64,000 nt of DNA from positions 69,929-133,928 of the forward strand of contig NQMI01000011.1 in assembly GCA_002270565.1 (NCBI GenBank), written 5' to 3'. Below are positions 58,057 through 64,000 of the stretch, piece by piece (position 1 is the first letter of the stretch; every line of letters starts with the position of its first letter). The position numbers were made by a program, and so were the translations under genes. The DNA is from Stenocarpella maydis (taxonomy: Eukaryota > Ascomycota > Sordariomycetes > Diaporthales > Diaporthaceae). The notes below the pieces were generated by a model. The model was given only the letters and a program-made list of their open reading frames with translations. It searched no databases and had not been told where the DNA came from.

Positions 58057-58257
58057 GTGTAAGTCCGTGTTTTGGGGCGCCCTAGAATGTATAGTTAACT
58101 CCAGACTCCATCCCCTGACATAAACCAGCGTCCACCGTCACGGCACGGGTGACGGGGACGGATGGTGGCGGGAGGGGGGGGGCCTGCTGGTTTCGGACGC
58201 GAAGGTCAGCCATCGACAATAATATCGTGACCCTGCCCAAGGAGATTACCACTCCCG

Positions 58258-58542
58258 GTGGCAAGGATGTCTCTGTCTCTTCTAGCAAGGAGCGCGAGCA
58301 GAGAACCGATGGCGATGAGGGTCCGCCCTCACGTGGTAGGCGCAACAGGATCAAGTCGAAGGCAGTGTGACCCTCAATCGCCTCAGGCAGACCGAATCCC
58401 AGATCCCTTCGGAAACGCAGGGTCAAGCTGGCCAAAATGGTCAGATTATGCCACAATCAACAAACAGTGGCAATCCGTGGTGGAAAAGCGCATGTTCCGC
58501 TATCTGGCAATCCATGTCGACCCCCGTGCTGGTGACTGCTAG
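58258..58542 (+). pseudogene. F-box-like protein fragment
   Basis: The frame contains WPKWSDYATINKQWQSVVEK and then RMFRYLAIHVD. This resembles the stretch right after the F-box in large fungal F-box families, where Ala-x-Val-x-Lys-x-Trp-Gln-x-Val-Val-Glu-x-x-x-Phe is conserved. Only a short piece remains, and the LP-x-E-I start is not clear. Treated as a fragment. Confidence 0.35.
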
Positions 58543-59082
58543 TACAGCATAGCTAGATGTGCTCGGAAATAACTTGGTTGTTGCGCGAAAAGAGAAGCGC
58601 TCAGTATCTATGGCCCATGGGCGTGGTGCAGGCATTTATATAGTGGGCCGTCTAGGTGGGTACCGTAGCAGTGAATTTCTTTTCGAGACTTTCTTTTCTT
58701 TCCCCTTTGCACTCACCAGAACACACCCCACCCAGCCCCAACGGCTTTCAACAATCTCAACAAACACCACCGAGAGAGAATAACACCACCGGTAACCATA
58801 GCTCCAGAACAGCTCATTATTCTCGTCAGAATCTCGCACTCTCCATCTGCGATCGTGGCCACGCCCCCCAGCCAGCCTGTCGCCTCTGCCCCGAGCAATC
58901 CGACGAGCAAGGCCCACGCGACGGCGGGCCGTTTTCGCGCCTGGCTGCGGCGCAAACCGAGGTTGAGCGGCGAGGCACAGGACCGGATGACTACTCACCT
59001 GACGGATCAAAGCCACAGACAGCAGCTCCTAGGGCACAAGAAGAGCCTCGACCGCCGCCCTGCGCCACGCTAGACTCTCCAC

Positions 59083-59345
59083 CTCGCGATGTCCTCAATG
59101 GTCAGCAGGTGGGTTCTCCGTTGCGCAATAGCAACTGAGACAGCTGCTTGAAGAAGTCTGCATTCTCGTGGGTCTCATTGGATGTGAAGTCCCGGATCTC
59201 CTTGGCGTGGATGACTTCCCAGGTCATGCGACAAAATGGCTGGGACTAGAGGACACGCACGGAGAACCTCATATTCCCCAAGCTTGCGGGCAATATGAGA
59301 CGCTTACATCCACGTGGCGTGGATCAGCGTTGCGTTTTTATAGGG
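59083..59345 (-). pseudogene. Unidentified minus-strand coding relic
   Basis: Two overlapping minus-strand frames look protein-like: ARKLGEYEVLRACPLVPAIL, then one frame over MTWEVIHAKEIRDFTSNETH and ENADFFKQLSQLLLRNGEP before a stop. A single frameshift would link them. The 5' side runs into AT-rich DNA. Not recognised. Confidence 0.3.
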
Positions 59346-59349
59346 CTGA

Positions 59350-59780
59350 CCTTGCTTAATATTTTACATTTTTAAGAACGTAATTTATATAAATTGTTCA
59401 AAACTTAGAGAGGAGTCGGATCCTATGAAGATTTAAGTATAATACAAAATTTTAAATTCCATCCTTACCTTAACTATCTTATTTGAAAAATTGAAAGTGG
59501 TAAATGGTTTTACCTCTTTACTACTGGCGAAAGAGCCGACCCGGCCAAAAGACTATAATATTTAGTTCCAAAGGAACTGAATATTCCAACAGTCTATAAG
59601 CCCGTACCGTTAGAAATAGTTTTTTTTAAAAGAAAGGTAGCACGGCTAAAAAGTAAGGGTATAACTAAGAAAAAGTACATATATATTGCTAATGTAATTT
59701 AAAATGTTAAATTAGCTGCATAGTTCTTGTTCAGTTATTACTATATAAGCATTTTAATAATTTAAAATATATTAAGCGCT
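59350..59780. repeat. AT-rich block, RIP-like
   Basis: About 430 bases of TA-rich DNA without coding potential. The largest such block in the window, probably a mutated mobile-element relic. Confidence 0.5.
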
Positions 59781-59799
59781 ACCGTTTCTCTGCTCGCAC

Positions 59800-60110
59800 T
59801 TCTTGCTGGAAGAGACGGAGACATCTCAGCCATACCGATTCTCTCAGAAGCAGTTCCGAGAGAATCCTGACATTCTCGTGTGTCTTCCTTCCCTGCGCTA
59901 TAATGTAGCGGAGTGGGTACGCCGTCTCACACCTGGACATACCAGTGCCTCAGAGCATCAAACCAGTTCTGAGCACGCGCCTCGTAACGCCATACCGGCA
60001 GTTCCACCAGCATAAGAGGGGCGTCTTATTTCCCGAGTGCTGGGCAAACATACCCAGTGTCATGACTCTTACCACTGCACGTCCGTCAAAGTGGTACTTG
60101 TTGGCAGGGT
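59800..60110 (-). pseudogene. Unidentified minus-strand coding relic
   Basis: Minus-strand frames read HFDGRAVVRVMTLGMFAQHS and, one frame over, LMLVELPVWRYEARAQNWFD, ALRHWYVQV, stop, DGVPTPLHYS. The pattern is that of former coding sequence with a frameshift and a stop. Not recognised. Confidence 0.3.
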
Positions 60111-60929
60111 CCACAGGTTGTTGCTGACCCGGGCAGCGAGACGAAAAGAAGCACTGAACTGCATGGCGCGAGGGGTCTTGGTGGGGAGGGGGGGGGTTTT
60201 GTGCGATGTATCTATCTGGTAGCTTTTCTATGCCCATGACCGGAGCAAGGAACTTTCTCTCCAGGGCCCTGCTGGCCCCGGCCGCTGCTGACCACATCAC
60301 ACACTACTCTTGCCGCAGGCACGTGGTGTATTGTACTGAAAACCGACCACCCAGAGATCAGATCATAGGAAGTACGTTATGCCAGAGCCTTCTTGCTCTA
60401 ATAAGCAAAGGACGAGGAGCCTCTAACGTGATAGAGGGTAACGAGGGGAATAGAGGGTACAAATTAGGGGAATAGAAGGGAGGCCGGAAATAATGATTTT
60501 ATAATACGTAAGACTTAATCAGATAGACAGAATACAATATAGAGCAAAAAGAGGGTTGATTCTTCAAAGTCGAAATTTTTCAAAGCAGCGCAATAGGCCC
60601 CCTCTTCATAGCCAGGCCGCGGCTCAGCAAACATGTTACCCTACACCCCAGAACAATATCGTCACATGTATTATCTTGCATAATACCTAGGTATGTAGCA
60701 AGACCATTCTCCTCCCTGCACATCTTGGTTTGGGCGAGGCAGCGGGGGAGAGGATATGCCCAGACGGGTTCTAGCTTGTCAGACATATGACTGGCCGGCG
60801 CGAGCATGTCAGCGTCTCAGAGGCCCATTTTCTATTTCTTTTCTTCTTTTCTTCCCTCCCACACTCCCCCAGCGCCGTAACCGCCCCCCCCCCTCTTTTC
60901 CCTTCATCTGCGCATGAGCCCCATAAGCA
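60111..60929. other. Intergenic, AT-rich in part, no gene seen
   Basis: It contains G- and C-homopolymer runs and a TA-rich part near 60480-60560. Nothing is recognised. Confidence 0.35.
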
Positions 60930-61466
60930 TCACCCTCCCCGGACCTCCCCCTCGCCCCCGCGCATCCGGCGCGGCAGGCCCGCATCCGCCTCGGCCACGG
61001 TCTGCCTCCTCAGGCGCTCCCGCCCCGCCCCCCCCTGCACCAGCCGCCGCCCGTCGTCGTCGTCGTCGGGGACGTGCGACTCGCGCCGGCGCGAGCCGTC
61101 AAAGTAGGACGCCCTCGTGCCGCCATCGTCGTCGGCCGCGGCGGCGGGGGTCGGCCCCGCCGAGGTCACGGCCGTGGAGTCGAGGGCCGAGGGCCCGCGG
61201 CTGAGGAGGGGCCGCGCGGGGGGTGACGGTGCCTCGTCATAGCTGGGGGCGGCGGGCGGGGCCCTGGCCTGGTCCTGTCGGGGTCTTGTGCCGGTGGTGG
61301 TGGTGCCCGACGTCCTTTCCGGGTGGGTAGTGGTGGTCTTGTGCGCGTCGTTGTTGTTGTTGTTGTTGTTGTTGTTGCCCTTTGCCCCCCGGGCAGGGCC
61401 GCTATCTCCCGCGCCGGGTCTGTTTGCGATTGTTGTTGTGGGTGGCATCGCAATGGTCCTTGGCAC
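60930..61466 (-). CDS. Low-complexity hypothetical protein
   Basis: A 178-codon minus-strand frame from MPRTIAMPPTTT. It has a poly-Asn run (nine residues, encoded by a GTT repeat on the plus strand at about 61345-61375), a Thr-rich part, a Pro-rich part (SYDEAPSPPARPLLS) and Asp runs. It looks like a disordered region, either a small gene or a piece of a larger one. No domain is seen. Composition alone could keep it open. Confidence 0.3.
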   Translation of the reverse strand: MPRTIAMPPTTTIANRPGAGDSGPARGAKGNNNNNNNNNDAHKTTTTHPERTSGTTTTGTRPRQDQARAPPAAPSYDEAPSPPARPLLSRGPSALDSTAVTSAGPTPAAAADDDGGTRASYFDGSRRRESHVPDDDDDGRRLVQGGAGRERLRRQTVAEADAGLPRRMRGGEGEVRGG

Positions 61467-62895
61467 TGCCGTGCTTGGTGCTGGTGCGTGGCCAGGAGGT
61501 TGAATGATGAGCGGCGCCCTGGTTGCCTCTTACTGCTTGCGAAACCCGAAGAAATTCGGTAACTATCAAGTTGACGTGGGGGCTCGCAGTTTGTATTGAG
61601 ATATTTGGTTTGGGAACTCCGGGGTTTTAAATGGACGTGCCAAGTCAAGTGCCCTGCTTGAACCAAAAAAAAAAGAAAAGAAAGGGGATTTGGATTAATT
61701 CCCCCGAGGAAAAAAACATCGTCGTATATAAACAAACCAACGCCTCAGCAGCGCCGTGGCTGATGGGGAACGCGGCCTGCCGCCTTGCACAACGTAATGA
61801 TCATCCAGTTGTTCGCCACATTTGCCGGGGGCTGTGCATCTCGTCTCTCTGTGTGCGTGTGTGTGCGTGTGTCTGGACGGTTTCGGTGACGTGCATACGC
61901 CAGTCAGTCAATCCAACCCACCCGGTTGCGGCCACCGAGCGAGCCAGCTTTGTCAAAAAACGTCAGCGGGGTCACACAGAGATCGGCCGCTAAATAACAG
62001 GTGCCAGCCATTTCGTGCTGTTGTCGTCCGTAACCAAAAGCACGGTGCAACGCCGCCAATCGTTGATGGACACCCACCTCTCTCCTGCTTTCCACCATCC
62101 CGATACACCGTCCTGATGCCAGCTACAACGGATTCGCAGCTGTGCAGTGCGGTTGGGCCGTCCTGACACGCCAAGGTTTGGCGAGACACTTGCACGCGTG
62201 GTAATTGCGTCCATGAACTTCCTCAGCCTGGCTGTGCATCAACTGATGTCGACCTGTGTTCACGTGCATTTCTTGTGCTTCAAGCGCTTGCACTAAACTT
62301 CTTTCGGGGTTGGCTATCTATATCTAGCTGAAACACATGCGAACATGCCTCTTTGGCTGGAGCCTGTGCCTAACGAGGCCGGGCCTCTCGCTACCTGCTG
62401 TGTGCAGTCCCATGGCCTCGGCCGTGGTCGCCCATCCTTCTTGCCCGTTGGCAACATGGCTGATGCATGACGACCGTAAACCCCAAACACATTTAGCACC
62501 ACATCACCAACAGGCGGCGAAGGTTTGCGAAACAAAATATCACTTATCTGAATCCTCATGCAGATCCAGCTCAACGCATTGCCCGCATCGGTATCCATAA
62601 TCAAGACCCACCATCCTCCTCAGCCTCAGCCAGGGTCGACGGCCGCCGGACACAACCCTGCTGGCTCTAGGTATCAAGCCGTCTAGTAGCAACACGCAGA
62701 GCCGACGAGACGGGCAATGGCTGGCGCGGTGCAAGTTCCTGTCCTCCTTCAAAACTAGCCTTTCCTGGATGCTTCCTGTGAGGCCTCCCGAGAGGCATTC
62801 CGGCCGGCCTGCCCCTTGGCCGCAGCATACGACGAGTTTCTCGAGCCAGGTCCGAGTCGAGGGCGTCCGGCACCTGCATGAGAGCCCGCACCACC
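61467..62895. other. Intergenic, no gene supported
   Basis: Short frames only; a GT-rich tract lies at about 61850-61872. Nothing is recognised. Confidence 0.4.
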
Positions 62896-64000
62896 CTACC
62901 GTTGCTCGGAATCGATCTTGGCCAGGGGTGCCAGCCTGCTGTGGAGCTGGCTTGGGTGGATATGCTCAGCCAGTGCGCCAGACGTGCGAGGCGTGCGGGC
63001 CCCAGAGATATGCCTGCCGGTAGATGGGGAAGAATAGGGGTCACCCTCACCATCCCTCTGCTCCTCGAAGCTGTGCGCCCTCGATGTAGCCCTGGACGCG
63101 TGGCGTGAGTGATTCCGGGAGGCGGCCTCCTTGGCGGCGGTGTAGGAGCTGGTGCGGGAGCCCGGTCCGAAGTGTGGGCGCAGAGGGCGGACCGCACCCC
63201 CCTGGTCAAGCTGCTTCTCTGGCTCATGCGCCGCTGTGCCGGCGGCCGAGGGTGGATGGTGGTGCCGCTCGGTATCGATGCCCTTGGCGAGGTTCTCGGC
63301 AAATGGCGACCTCTTGCGCAGCTCCGGGCCCTTCCAGTATATGACGTACACGGCGATGACGAGGAGGAAGGAGATGCAGAAGAGGACCATGGAGGCGTTG
63401 AACAGGGGCTTGCCGTTCTGGCCCGGGATGTTCTCGTAGAAAGGGGTGGCTGCGCAGGTGAGCACGCCGGCAAGGAAGTCGCGGGCCCAGCCGTTGCCGC
63501 CCGTGGCGGAGGCAGAGTAGGGCCCGTAGGCGCAGATCATGTAGTCGATGGTGGCCATGTAGATGGCGTAGTTGGCGAGACCGATGATGGCGCTGGCGAA
63601 CATGGAGCCGACCCAGTGGATCGGGGGGCCGTTGCAGGTGAAGGCGAAGATGAAGAGGCCGAGCGGGAGGCAGGGCGCGAGAAACAGGAGCCACCAGAGG
63701 CGGGACTCGTACTGCGCGTGCTCGTCATCGGGCCTGGCCCTCCGCTGGTGTGTGTTCCGCTTGATGGCGGGGATGAAGGAGAGCCAGGCAATGACATAGC
63801 CGATGCCGATGGGGATGAAGGCCAGGCCAATGTCGTAGTCGTTGAAGCCCCACTGGGTGTAGACGAGGCTGAAGGACTGGATCTGCATGAAGATGAGGGC
63901 ATCCGCGAAGCCAGACAGCAGCGACAGGACCAGGACGATGGGCTCGGTGAGGAACATGGAGAAGGGCCGGGTCCAGGTGTGCATGAGCTCCGCCCAGGTG
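62896..64000 (-). CDS. MFS transporter, 5' part outside the window
   Basis: The last six helices and the tail are present. They include FSMFLTEPIVLVLSLLSGF, then FIPIGIGYVIAW, PCLPLGLFIFAF, WVGSMFASAIIGLANYAIYM and RDFLAGVLTCAA. This is the C-terminal half of DHA1 pumps of the polyamine/cycloheximide-resistance type. A long hydrophilic Ser/Arg/His-rich tail of about 130 residues (RNHSRHASRATSRAH) ends in SEQR. The gene continues beyond 64000. The long tail may hold phosphorylation sites. It is far from the synthase, so it is probably not part of that pathway. Confidence 0.82.
   Translation of the reverse strand, partial: TWAELMHTWTRPFSMFLTEPIVLVLSLLSGFADALIFMQIQSFSLVYTQWGFNDYDIGLAFIPIGIGYVIAWLSFIPAIKRNTHQRRARPDDEHAQYESRLWWLLFLAPCLPLGLFIFAFTCNGPPIHWVGSMFASAIIGLANYAIYMATIDYMICAYGPYSASATGGNGWARDFLAGVLTCAATPFYENIPGQNGKPLFNASMVLFCISFLLVIAVYVIYWKGPELRKRSPFAENLAKGIDTERHHHPPSAAGTAAHEPEKQLDQGGAVRPLRPHFGPGSRTSSYTAAKEAASRNHSRHASRATSRAHSFEEQRDGEGDPYSSPSTGRHISGARTPRTSGALAEHIHPSQLHSRLAPLAKIDSEQR

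Larger units (their letters stand above)
57208..58063 (+). pseudogene. Protein-like frame interrupted only by TGA codons
   Basis: One frame stays protein-like for about 285 codons across four TGA stops (near 57544, 57640, 57869 and 57875). It includes RSAILHDITKEWIAMLVEVQ, a Pro/Gln-rich part (PQPPQPRPGKQPEQPQPQP), then SAQFVKTLDNSKRYTEEP and CDLWDGKMEMFF. It ends in a CA-repeat-encoded His/Ala/Thr tail. It may be a decayed gene or a chance open region shaped by the CA repeats. The family is not recognised. Confidence 0.3.

Overview
The window looks like nuclear DNA of a filamentous ascomycete, probably a Sordariomycete. Genes are monocistronic, sit on both strands and carry introns of about 40-90 nt with GT-AG ends. 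Several introns show a TGCTAAC-type branch point. The gene content is typically fungal: an SAT-domain non-reducing polyketide synthase, many MFS pumps, an MRP-type ABC transporter, small cysteine-rich secreted proteins, and AT-rich blocks that look mutated by RIP. The species cannot be named from the sequence alone.

Layout. (1) 0-12 kb is mostly conserved or ordinary genes: U2AF large subunit (-), the 8-oxoguanine glycosylase OGG1 (+), a metallo-beta-lactamase-fold hydrolase (-), a secreted GH49 dextranase-type enzyme (-) and a DUF1275 membrane protein (-) with a GC-AG intron. A truncated gene end at 9.15-9.39 kb abuts an AT-rich block. (2) 12.5-15.2 kb holds decayed genes: a DUF6594 fragment, an unidentified frame with a stop, and an SRPK-type kinase pseudogene with two nonsense codons. 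(3) 15.9-38.5 kb is the main accessory block, read here as a polyketide biosynthetic cluster: MFS (DHA1, +), MFS (DHA2, -), cytochrome P450 (+), a 2188-residue SAT-KS-MAT-PT-ACP-ACP-TE synthase (+), an FAD monooxygenase (-), MFS (+), and an acyl-CoA dehydrogenase-like enzyme ending in SRL (+). A berberine-bridge-type oxidase C-terminus survives as a relic just upstream of the synthase. (4) 39-48 kb has a tRNA-Ala(TGC) with an intron, two small secreted cysteine-rich proteins, a pectin-lyase relic and another MFS gene. (5) 48-55 kb has a full-length ABC-C transporter, an amidoligase-family protein and a small secreted protein. (6) 55.8-62.7 kb is a graveyard of broken frames, CA-repeats and AT-rich DNA. 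The right edge cuts an MFS gene (-).

How the genes may work together. The synthase would release an aromatic polyketide through its PT domain and Claisen/thioesterase domain. The flavin monooxygenase and the P450 would oxygenate it, the dehydrogenase-like protein could desaturate it or a CoA-linked intermediate, possibly in peroxisomes, and the flanking pumps would export it. The product is unknown and no cluster-specific zinc-cluster regulator was seen. A dispersed short repeat family, with at least four two-block copies plus partial ones, is scattered through the accessory part and flanks the dehydrogenase gene.
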